From Pseudomonadota bacterium (GTDB taxonomy: Bacteria > Pseudomonadota > Alphaproteobacteria > Rhodospirillales > Magnetospirillaceae): a DNA stretch of 64,000 nt. Below the pieces are notes generated by a model. That model worked only from the letters and a program-made list of their open reading frames with translations. It made no database searches and was not told where the DNA came from. Positions 46,024-52,524 of this stretch are shown here, piece after piece; the stretch's first letter is position 1, and each line of letters starts with the position of its first letter. A program made the translations under genes and the position numbers. The stretch spans positions 126,392-190,391 of the forward strand of contig JAJYTF010000002.1 of assembly GCA_021793155.1 (NCBI GenBank). The letters are read 5' to 3'.

Positions 46024-46102
46024 TGCGGGACGGTCAGCGGCAGGAGCCGCTTGATTTTGCGGGACAAAAGCGGGACAGTGGTATCCAAAAGATGCTGTCC
46101 CG
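46024..46102. promoter_or_regulatory. integrase arm-type repeats, left end
   Basis: Copies of (T/A)GCGGGAC(A) at 46024, 46058 and 46069, plus an inverted copy (TGTCCCG) at 46096, between the attachment core and the integrase ATG. The same motif recurs at the other end of the element, as expected for integrase arm sites. Confidence 0.65.
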
Positions 46103-46116
46103 GAGCGTCCCCCACC

Positions 46117-47136
46117 ATGGCAACCATCACCAAACGCTATAATCGAAGCGGCCAGCTTATCGGCTGGCAGGCGAAGATTCGCCGCAATGGCTATCCCCCA
46201 CAGTCCAAGACGTGCTCCTCCGAAAAGGAAGCGAAGGAATGGGCTACGGTCACTGAGGCCGAGATGGTCAAACGGACTTTCGTGGACCGGACCCCTTCGG
46301 ACAAAATGACCTTTGGGCAAGCTATCGACATCTTCATTAAGGATGTTACCCCCACCCACAAAGGCGGGGACATAGAGAAGGTTCGACTGGACCGGTTCAA
46401 GCGGGAAGAAGATTCTCTTTGCCGCTACGCCCTTTCCAATCTCCGCACAGAGCATTTCGAGGACTACCGTGACCAACGCCTAGACGAAGTCGGCCCCGGC
46501 TCGGTCTGCCGCGAGCTTAATCTGCTCCACGCAGTCCTCGAAAACGTCCGGCGTCGAACTGGATTGGTGGAGAATGCAGTATCCCATTGCAAGCGCCCGC
46601 GCGTGGCAGACGAACGGGATGTAAGGTTGTCACCGGATCACGAGAAAGCACTGCTCGACGCCCTCGACAAGACGCGGAATCAATGGATCAAGCCATTTGT
46701 CGTTGTCGCCCTCGAAACTGCGATGCGACGGTCGGAAATCCTGAGTCTCGAATGGCGAAACGTCGATTTGGTGGCCAAGACGGCTTACCTGCCAAACACG
46801 AAGATGGATGGGCGCTCGAACTCGCGCAGCAAGGGGCGAACCGTGCCCCTGTCTCCGCGTGCCATTACTGAGCTTTCCAAGCTGCCTCAATCGATTTCCG
46901 GTCTTGTCTTTCCGATCAGTTTAGATTCGCTCAAGCACGCATGGACCAGAGCGCGCGACCGCGCCGGCCTGCATTATTTTCACCTGCACGATTTACGGCA
47001 CGAAGCAACCAGCCGGTTGGCGGAAAAGGGATGGAGCATCCTCGAACTTGCTGCCGTGACCGGCCATAGCGACTTGCAAATGTTGAAGCGGTATACGAAC
47101 CTCCGAGCTGAAGATTTGGCAAAGAAATTAGGGTAA
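46117..47136 (+). CDS. int: tyrosine site-specific integrase
   Basis: A 339-residue phage-type integrase. An N-terminal arm-binding region (ITKRYNRSGQLIGWQAKIRRNGYP) and SAM-like core-binding domain lead to the catalytic domain with R204 (TAMRRSEILSLEW), H291 and R294 (HLHDLRHEATS), H317 (TGHSD) and nucleophile Y326 (KRYTNL). ATG at 46117; the frame is open upstream but that overlaps arm-type repeats. Placed beside tRNA-Pro and reading away from it, it should excise and integrate this element. Confidence 0.95.
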   Translation: MATITKRYNRSGQLIGWQAKIRRNGYPPQSKTCSSEKEAKEWATVTEAEMVKRTFVDRTPSDKMTFGQAIDIFIKDVTPTHKGGDIEKVRLDRFKREEDSLCRYALSNLRTEHFEDYRDQRLDEVGPGSVCRELNLLHAVLENVRRRTGLVENAVSHCKRPRVADERDVRLSPDHEKALLDALDKTRNQWIKPFVVVALETAMRRSEILSLEWRNVDLVAKTAYLPNTKMDGRSNSRSKGRTVPLSPRAITELSKLPQSISGLVFPISLDSLKHAWTRARDRAGLHYFHLHDLRHEATSRLAEKGWSILELAAVTGHSDLQMLKRYTNLRAEDLAKKLG

Positions 47137-47148
47137 GGGGACTGCGCA

Positions 47149-47316
47149 ATGGAAATCAGATTCGTCGATGCAATTGAAGCAGCTACGCTCAAAATCGAAC
47201 CAGGCTGTTGGGTATTCTCTGACGGCAGGCCATCGTGCGGCCCCTTCGCCGATGAGAATGCCGCCCAAGAATGGATCGACGATCAAACTGCTCCGCGCCG
47301 GCGGCCGAGACCATGA
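47149..47316 (+). CDS. small hypothetical protein of the element
   Basis: A 55-residue frame (MEIRFVDAIEAATLKIEP...) that starts 12 bases after the integrase with AAGGGG upstream. It has an ordinary, mixed composition with CWVFSDGRPSCGPF and DENAAQEWIDD and ends in a basic RRRPRP tail. The stop overlaps the next start as ATGA. No family recognised; spacing and coupling argue that it is real. Confidence 0.6.
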   Translation: MEIRFVDAIEAATLKIEPGCWVFSDGRPSCGPFADENAAQEWIDDQTAPRRRPRP

Positions 47317-47537
47317 ACAGCCAGAGGTGGTCGACAGGACCCAAAGTTATTCTGGGCGATGATGTTAATGTGCATTTAAACGGGGCCGCACCGGTTCATG
47401 GGAAAGTTAGTCGAGCGGGTGGCCAGGAAGTTGAGATAAGCCTTACCAGCCAGGCACCGATCACCCCCAGGTACACTGTACCGGTTGAAAAGTTGAAAAG
47501 ACTCGGTATTGGGCATTGGAAGGTTTCTATTCCTTGA
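47313..47537 (+). CDS. small hypothetical protein of the element
   Basis: A 74-residue protein starting MNSQRWSTGPKVILGDDVNV, coupled to the preceding gene by ATGA overlap. The pattern of alternating hydrophobic residues (VHLNGAAPVHGKVSRAGGQEVEISL) suggests a small beta-barrel. No family recognised. Transcribed with the integrase. Confidence 0.6.
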   Translation: MNSQRWSTGPKVILGDDVNVHLNGAAPVHGKVSRAGGQEVEISLTSQAPITPRYTVPVEKLKRLGIGHWKVSIP

Positions 47538-47562
47538 CACTGCAAGCAAATGGACAATTGAA

Positions 47563-47820
47563 ATGGCTGTGAAATGTCTCTTGATGGCAAACCTAGAAGG
47601 TAAGCCACTGACGAATTTCGATACGAGAGAGTTCCCTACTGTGCCACGTATCGGCGAGATCATTCGCCTTGTAGACGGCGACCTCAAAATGCATTTCGTC
47701 GTCAGAGGCGTCCAGTACACCCCTGACGATCCAATCGACGGGGCCGAAGCCATCCTGCTCATTGACGAAATTCCCGGAAGCCGAGACGGCGCATATCGGG
47801 ATTTTCTGACAACCCCTTAA
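47563..47820 (+). CDS. small hypothetical protein of the element
   Basis: An 85-residue protein starting MAVKCLLMANLEGKPLTNFD. Segments such as PRIGEIIRLVDGDLKMHFVVRGVQY look like a compact beta-rich fold. It follows the previous gene by 25 bases and ends 2 bases before the convergent relaxase stop. An in-frame GTG/ATG-type start at 47509 is possible but overlaps the previous gene. No family recognised. Confidence 0.6.
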   Translation: MAVKCLLMANLEGKPLTNFDTREFPTVPRIGEIIRLVDGDLKMHFVVRGVQYTPDDPIDGAEAILLIDEIPGSRDGAYRDFLTTP

Positions 47821-47822
47821 TT

Positions 47823-50183
47823 TCAACGCCTCCGCCACCCCGGCCGGCGGCGCAATTGCTCTTCGAGCTGTTCCCGTTCGTCGGCCGGCAGCTCCGCGAC
47901 TTGCGCCTCGAGCTGCTCGATGCGCTCGACGTCCGTCTCAGCCGTGGTCGGTTTCAACTTCTCCAGCCTCACCCCCCGTTCCAATTCTCGTTCCAGCCGC
48001 GCCAGGCGAGCCACAGCGCCCGCTTCGGCCTGCGCCAGTGTCTTGGCCTCGTCTCGCTCTTTCAGCGCCTGCTGACGCAGTTTTTCGGCCTCCCGGCGGA
48101 TCTCCGCCTCGAGTTCGCGCTCGGCCTCTTTCACAGCAGTCTTCGTCTCCTTGATCTTTTCGGCGGCCCGGGCGCCGGCGCCACCGTTCCGCGCCCAGAA
48201 GCCGAGCGCCGCCCGCTCGTCCTTGGCGGTCTGTAGGGCCTCCTGCGCCTTTTCCAGCGTCGTTTGAGCCTTTGCCCACTCCGGTGCCTGCAGGTTCGTC
48301 CGCCGTGCTTCGGCGATCTCCTTCGCCTCCTCCTGCGAAAGCTTGGCCGGCACGGGCCCGGCGATTCCGTCCACCTTCGTAACGAATGGGCGGAGCCGAT
48401 CGTCCGGCCCGCGCCAGGTCGAGGCCTGCGCTGCTGCCGTTAGATCCGTTTCGCGGTGTTTGGCCGCGACCAGGCGGCGGCGCACGAACATCAAATCGTC
48501 GTCGACGGTCCGAGGCCTCGGCGCCGCGGCGGCGATCGGCGGCATGGGCGGCGGCTCTGGCCGCGGTGCCGTCGCCGGTTGCGCCGCCATGTCGCGCTTG
48601 GCGGCCTCGATGATTTTCTGAACCTCCGGATCCACATTGGTGACGACCAGGCCGGCCCGGGTTGCGATGTCGGCCGCCGCCAACCTGTAGGCCTTGCTGC
48701 CGCTAACCTCAATTTCCCGCCAGCCCTTGGCCTTGCCAAGCTCCATTTGCAGGCGAAGGGCCGCAGTGTCGACCTTCTGAACGGCGATCTCGTCGCCGGT
48801 GTCCCGGACCCGCGCACCGGAATGAAGTTGGGCCACGGTCTCGTTCGGCCGCTGGCGCACCCACGCCAGTTTTCCGGCCATGCTCTTTTCAAGATCGGTG
48901 CGGTACCACCGCTCCAGCAACTGACGCTTGAATTCTTGCCGCCGCGCCTGGTCGCCGGCGGCCACCCGGTCCATGCCAGATCGGTAATCCGCTACTTTTT
49001 TCTGCCGTTCCGAATTGCGCTTCTGCGCCTCGGCGCTCAGTGGCCGGCGAGCACCTTGGCCCGTAGCGCCTCCAGGGTTTCGTGCAGAGCCTGCTGGCCT
49101 TGCAGAAGTTCGCCAAGGGCCTGGAGCGCCAGGTCGATTTTGCTGATTCCGGCCGGCTGGTCCAACAAGCTCATGAGCTGATCGGTTTTGCCGTCGATTT
49201 TCTCGACCCGCTGCGCCGTGGTCGGTGCCAAATTGTCGTTTGTGTTGCTCAAGGGCTATCTCCATTTCGCGTTGTTGGTCCGGCGTGGCGATTTCCGATT
49301 CTGCGCGCCAGTCGTCGGGGTGAATTGTCGGTTTCCGCTTGGCGCGCTCCCCTGCCAAGTCGATGATATTCTTGCGGTTTGCGCGCACTGCCTGCACGTC
49401 GTTGGCGCGTTCCGACTGCAATCCGCGTCGCTCCATGCCGTGACCGCGACCCATTTTCGGTTCAGGCGGTCGGCTGAGCATTACCGCCCTTTCAGCATCA
49501 CCCTCGGCCAACGCTTCCGCCCTTTGTGCGGCAAGCGAACGGTGATCAATGGTCACCTCTACGCCAGCAGCGGCGAGGTGCCGATTGCACATTTCCGCCC
49601 ACCGCGCCCGCATACCTTCCAAGCCTTCGGAGTTCGCGACGAATTTCCCCTTTTTGCCGGACTTGTAGCCGTCCTGACCGGTCCAATACGCCGCGAACTC
49701 CGATGCCTTTTTCGCCGAAAAGCCGCTTGGCCCATCGGGGTTAAGGTGCCGCGTGGTGCACATGACATGAATGTGTGGCTGTTCGCCGCCGTCCGAGGCC
49801 TCTGGCGCATGCAACGCCCATTGCGCCACCATGCCGCGAGAGGTGTATTCCTCGGCCACCCACTGGCGCGCCAGCTCGATCTGCTGTTCGCGGGTCAGCT
49901 CGCGCGGTAGCGCAATGCGGCATTCGCGGGCCAACTCGCTGTCCTTTCGCCGCTCGGCCGCCTCAACAGCGTTCCATAGCTGTTCGGCGTCGACCGCCCA
50001 CGCCGGCGCACCGGCCGGCGCGGCGATCTCGACATGCTCGACATCCTGGCGGTCGGAGTAGTCCCATGGTTTTCCCAAGCGAGCATCATGGTACCGGGCA
50101 CCGGCTCGGTAGGCGGCCTTGGCCACCGCACTGTGGCCCTGCCCCCTCGAAAACACCTTTGCTTCAAAGCTGTAGATCGCCAC
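47823..50183 (-). CDS. mobA: MobA/MobL-family relaxase
   Basis: A 786-residue conjugative relaxase of the MobQ type that would nick oriT and pilot the strand into the recipient. N-terminal AIYSFEAKVFSRGQGHSAVA and YRAGARYHD hold the catalytic tyrosine (about Y25); the HUH motif is QPHIHVM (H137, H139). The middle is Gln/Arg/Gly-rich and the C-terminal ~250 residues are coiled coil (EAEKLRQQALKERDEAK). The family starts at this GTG (50183); upstream codons run into the oriT-like repeat. A second frame is embedded at 49037-49252. Confidence 0.9.
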   Translation of the reverse strand: MAIYSFEAKVFSRGQGHSAVAKAAYRAGARYHDARLGKPWDYSDRQDVEHVEIAAPAGAPAWAVDAEQLWNAVEAAERRKDSELARECRIALPRELTREQQIELARQWVAEEYTSRGMVAQWALHAPEASDGGEQPHIHVMCTTRHLNPDGPSGFSAKKASEFAAYWTGQDGYKSGKKGKFVANSEGLEGMRARWAEMCNRHLAAAGVEVTIDHRSLAAQRAEALAEGDAERAVMLSRPPEPKMGRGHGMERRGLQSERANDVQAVRANRKNIIDLAGERAKRKPTIHPDDWRAESEIATPDQQREMEIALEQHKRQFGTDHGAAGRENRRQNRSAHELVGPAGRNQQNRPGAPGPWRTSARPAGSARNPGGATGQGARRPLSAEAQKRNSERQKKVADYRSGMDRVAAGDQARRQEFKRQLLERWYRTDLEKSMAGKLAWVRQRPNETVAQLHSGARVRDTGDEIAVQKVDTAALRLQMELGKAKGWREIEVSGSKAYRLAAADIATRAGLVVTNVDPEVQKIIEAAKRDMAAQPATAPRPEPPPMPPIAAAAPRPRTVDDDLMFVRRRLVAAKHRETDLTAAAQASTWRGPDDRLRPFVTKVDGIAGPVPAKLSQEEAKEIAEARRTNLQAPEWAKAQTTLEKAQEALQTAKDERAALGFWARNGGAGARAAEKIKETKTAVKEAERELEAEIRREAEKLRQQALKERDEAKTLAQAEAGAVARLARLERELERGVRLEKLKPTTAETDVERIEQLEAQVAELPADEREQLEEQLRRRPGWRRR
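49037..49252 (-). CDS. ORF embedded in the relaxase gene (possible MobB-like protein)
   Basis: A 71-codon frame inside the relaxase gene, same strand, different phase, starting TTG at 49252 with GGAG 7 bases upstream. The product (MSNTNDNLAPTTAQRVEK... with LALQALGELLQGQQALHETL) has an ordinary amphipathic-helical composition, whereas the relaxase at the same place is low-complexity Gln/Arg/Gly. RSF1010 similarly encodes MobB within mobA. No sequence homology is claimed. Confidence 0.4.
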   Translation of the reverse strand: MSNTNDNLAPTTAQRVEKIDGKTDQLMSLLDQPAGISKIDLALQALGELLQGQQALHETLEALRAKVLAGH

Positions 50184-50192
50184 CGCGTAATT

Positions 50193-50242
50193 CCCAGGTC
50201 CGTCAGGACCGCGCGTGTTGCGACAGCAACACCTAAGCGCGC
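50193..50242 (+). other. oriT-like sequence, copy 1
   Basis: A 50-bp sequence repeated inverted at 51217-51266 with one mismatch. It contains a hairpin GTGTTGC-GACA-GCAACAC followed by CTAAGCGCGC. RSF1010-type MobQ origins have the same order: inverted repeat, then a TAAGTGCGC nick region. It lies 10 bases upstream of the relaxase start. The two copies diverge right after the GCGC, at the expected nick side. Confidence 0.6.
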
Positions 50243-50345
50243 TCTTCGAGAGTCCGCATAATTGCCACGAACACAACAACATAGAAACAGACTATCGCAA
50301 CCAGGTCAATTATCCGATATTATGCTTAATAACATTAGTTTTATT

Positions 50346-50409
50346 GTTGACCGAAATGTCAACATTACTTTTTCGCGAAAACTTGTTTCTTGTTGACGAA
50401 AACGTCAAC
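50346..50409. promoter_or_regulatory. twin GTTGAC-N6-GTCAAC operators
   Basis: Two perfect palindromes, GTTGAC-CGAAAT-GTCAAC (50346-50363) and GTTGAC-GAAAAC-GTCAAC (50392-50409), 46 bases apart, in the AT-rich leader of the mobilization accessory gene. The second ends 18 bases before the ATG. They are likely autoregulatory or relaxosome-protein sites. Confidence 0.6.
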
Positions 50410-50427
50410 GTTGAACATGGAGGATTT

Positions 50428-50832
50428 ATGGCTCAACGACGATCATTGGACCAGCGCGTCCGCGATGCGGAATTGCAGGCGGCGCGCCTCAAGCAAGCGC
50501 AGCGTCAGTTACTGACACGCCAGAAAATCATTGTCGGAGGGACGCTCTTGTCAGCGGCCAGCCGGGATCCAGCCTTGGCCGACCAGGTCGCCACCATCCT
50601 GAGGCAGAAGGTTACCGGTCGGGATCTCCAAGCCATTGAACCGGTCCTGGCTCAGTTGGCGCGGGCTATCGAACCAGCTGGCACTGGACCCGTGCCCGTT
50701 ACCGAGTCGACGTCGATCGCCGACCTGACCGCCAGTGAACCCGTTGGCGACACCGAGTCACCACCGGTTCCGGCGTTAGCTGGACTGGAAAACGTCTCGC
50801 GTCGCTCGACCAGTCGCACGCGACCTCTTTGA
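50428..50832 (+). CDS. mobilization accessory-like protein
   Basis: A 134-residue protein starting MAQRRSLDQRVRDAELQAAR, an amphipathic, basic helix (LKQAQRQLLTRQKIIVGG) followed by a Pro/Thr-rich tail. The N-terminal pattern resembles small relaxosome or mobilization proteins (MobC/TraC-like) encoded divergently from MobQ relaxases, which is its position here. ATG at 50428 with GGAGG upstream. The twin palindromes and oriT-like copy 1 precede it. Confidence 0.6.
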   Translation: MAQRRSLDQRVRDAELQAARLKQAQRQLLTRQKIIVGGTLLSAASRDPALADQVATILRQKVTGRDLQAIEPVLAQLARAIEPAGTGPVPVTESTSIADLTASEPVGDTESPPVPALAGLENVSRRSTSRTRPL

Positions 50833-50886
50833 AGCGGTGACGTCGGCCGCGGCAAACGGCCGGCGCCACCTAAGCCAACGTCCCAG

Positions 50887-51204
50887 ATGGAGCCTGGAAA
50901 GATGACCTTCGCCGAATGTGACTATGCCGCATTAAAAGACAAGGAATTCCTCGCGATGACTAAGCTCGATGATGCCGGGCTGACAATTACCCCGGAAGAC
51001 CTCGCCCGCCTTATTCCCGACCTGCCGCCAGATCACCCAAGCACTCGCGCCGCCCAAGGAATGCTTGACGGATTGACCCTCGACCGTCCGACCGATTGGT
51101 GCGATTTGATGCAGGACGAATGGTATGCGCTCGGATTTTGGTCCGGCTGGACCAGGGCTTGCGACCGGGCATTTCAGCGTCCACGTCGACGCCGTACTGC
51201 GTAG
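50887..51204 (+). CDS. hypothetical protein between the oriT-like repeats
   Basis: A 105-residue acidic protein (AECDYAALKDKEFLAMTKLDD; LTLDRPTDWCDLMQDEWYALGFWSGW) ending in a basic tail. No family recognised. Starts at 50887 and 50902 are both possible; neither has a well-spaced ribosome-binding site. It follows the mobilization accessory gene by 54 bases and ends 12 bases before oriT-like copy 2, so it is probably cotranscribed. Confidence 0.55.
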   Translation: MEPGKMTFAECDYAALKDKEFLAMTKLDDAGLTITPEDLARLIPDLPPDHPSTRAAQGMLDGLTLDRPTDWCDLMQDEWYALGFWSGWTRACDRAFQRPRRRRTA

Positions 51205-51216
51205 AAACCCAGAATG

Positions 51217-51266
51217 GCGCGCTTAGGTGTTGCTGTCGCAACACGCGCGGTCCTGGCGGACCTGGG
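51217..51266 (-). other. oriT-like sequence, copy 2 (inverted)
   Basis: The reverse complement of copy 1 at 50193-50242 over 50 bases with one mismatch, including the GTGTTGC/GCAACAC hairpin and the CTAAGCGCGC nick-like motif. The pair encloses about 1 kb carrying the accessory gene and a hypothetical gene. Confidence 0.55.
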
Positions 51267-51443
51267 CTCGGCAGGACGCGAGAAACAGCAGAGCGGCCGG
51301 CGAGGCCTCTTCTCGCGGATCTGACGAATTGGGGCCCGCCCGACAGCCTCACAGGCATTCGCAGGCCCTGGGCGGGCCTGCACCCCTCCAGATCACTCAT
51401 GGGTATACGATGACATGAGCTTGGCGCCGCTCGATGGCGGCGC

Positions 51444-51512
51444 CTACCACGCCGGCGGTGCAAATAGGAGAAGCAGTGAGAGCGAAATGATCACGGCAAT
51501 AACAAAACGCAT
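51444..51512 (-). CDS. 22-residue hydrophobic peptide
   Basis: MRFVIAVIISLSLLLLFAPPAW, one membrane-spanning helix with a positively charged start, preceded by GGAGG about 8 bases before the ATG. It lies in a 410-base stretch (51205-51614) that otherwise holds only oriT-like copy 2 and, at 51573-51601, a hairpin CGCCAAG/CTTGGCG. Very short, so it may be chance. Confidence 0.3.
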   Translation of the reverse strand: MRFVIAVIISLSLLLLFAPPAW

Positions 51513-51614
51513 TTTGGGGCCTCCGAATGTGGGCCCCTCCTATTAATCACACTTTTTTGAAAGTGAGACGCGCGCCAAGCAGGGGAAAAACCCACTTGGC
51601 GTGAGCAGGCGAGT

Positions 51615-52286
51615 TCATGACCTATTCGGCGATCTGGTGGCAAACGCCGCGTCACTGCCGGGAACCGTGTACACGACATCCTTGAGGATTAAACGCTCCG
51701 CAATGGTCATGTCGTTGGTCTCTTTGAAAATCCGCGGCAGCAGATTGGCAATTTCATCCCGCACGAATTTCAAGGTGTGATCGATTAGATTGTAGAGCAG
51801 TTGACAATGTTCGTGGTCTAGATCGAGCGCAGGAAGCATCTGGAGGGACAGAATATCCTGCACCTCAGCCCGCGGCCCGAACACAACTCCTGTCACCATA
51901 TGGGATATTGCGCTTTCGTTATGGATGAGATGCTTGTCCCGCAGAGCCTTCCAATACTCAAAGCATCTCTTGGCATCCGGCATATTCTTGAATACCCGAT
52001 CTGCCGAGAGGGATGCGGCCGCCTTGTTGTCACCAAAACAGGAGAAATATTTGGCGACAACACCCACTAAGATTGCCTCCCTGGCAAGTGGGCGTTCCGC
52101 CATCAACCCAAATTCCTGCATAGCTTGCTCAGAGAACATCAGGGCGGATTCATGGAGACGAAGATCGGCCAGCCGGCGGGCCATCGGCGTTTCAAGGGCG
52201 CCGACCCGCTCAGCATCCGGATACCCCTCGACGTGCATCCGTCCGTCGATCAGCGAAATGTCGGTTGGGCCAGTATAAGTTCTCAT
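51615..52286 (-). CDS. hypothetical protein with a HEPN-like RX5H motif
   Basis: A 223-residue, mostly helical protein starting MRTYTGPTDISLIDGR, with AAGGAG before the ATG at 52286. Near residue 116 is ALRDKHLIHNES: the R-X5-H spacing and NES context resemble the RX4-6H motif of HEPN nucleases and of abortive-infection helical proteins. No family assignment is secure. It is the last gene of the membrane-protein cassette's strand, separated from it by a strong hairpin, so it may be expressed independently as a defence or accessory gene. Confidence 0.6.
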   Translation of the reverse strand: MRTYTGPTDISLIDGRMHVEGYPDAERVGALETPMARRLADLRLHESALMFSEQAMQEFGLMAERPLAREAILVGVVAKYFSCFGDNKAAASLSADRVFKNMPDAKRCFEYWKALRDKHLIHNESAISHMVTGVVFGPRAEVQDILSLQMLPALDLDHEHCQLLYNLIDHTLKFVRDEIANLLPRIFKETNDMTIAERLILKDVVYTVPGSDAAFATRSPNRS

Positions 52287-52314
52287 TTTTGCTCCTTGCC
52301 CGCGACACAGACCT

Positions 52315-52353
52315 ACCGTCTTACCCGGCAAGAAGCTTGCCGGGTAAGACGGT
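52315..52353. terminator. 18-bp perfect hairpin after the DotA/TraY cassette
   Basis: ACCGTCTTACCCGGCAAG (52315-52332) pairs perfectly with 52336-52353 across an AAG loop. It follows the 49-residue membrane gene by 18 bases and precedes the HEPN-like gene. There is no T run, so it may be a processing or attenuation structure rather than a classic terminator. Confidence 0.5.
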
Positions 52354-52371
52354 GAAAATGCACGAAAAGCG

Positions 52372-52521
52372 TTACCGGGTAACGCGGCCGATCTTGGCCG
52401 CGTGCTTCCGGTGATACCAGTTGCCGATCGCAGTGAATGTCAGCCGCGACGTCCAATAGATCGCGATACACGCGAGAATCGGCAGTGCGAAAACCCCGAA
52501 AACCGCTAAATCCTTTGCCAT
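52372..52521 (-). CDS. 49-residue single-helix membrane protein
   Basis: MAKDLAVFGVFALPILACIAIYWTSR begins a small protein with one membrane helix (~6-26) and a basic C-terminus ending HAAKIGRVTR. GGAGG lies ahead of the ATG at 52521, within the last codons of the DotA/TraY gene, whose stop is only 3 bases away. This tight coupling argues that it works with the DotA/TraY-like protein. Confidence 0.65.
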   Translation of the reverse strand: MAKDLAVFGVFALPILACIAIYWTSRLTFTAIGNWYHRKHAAKIGRVTR

Positions 52522-52524
52522 CTC

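Noticed and set aside
51011-51463. 150-codon minus-strand frame across oriT-like copy 2
   Set aside because: It runs through the inverted repeat and the opposite-strand gene and has a shadow-like composition.
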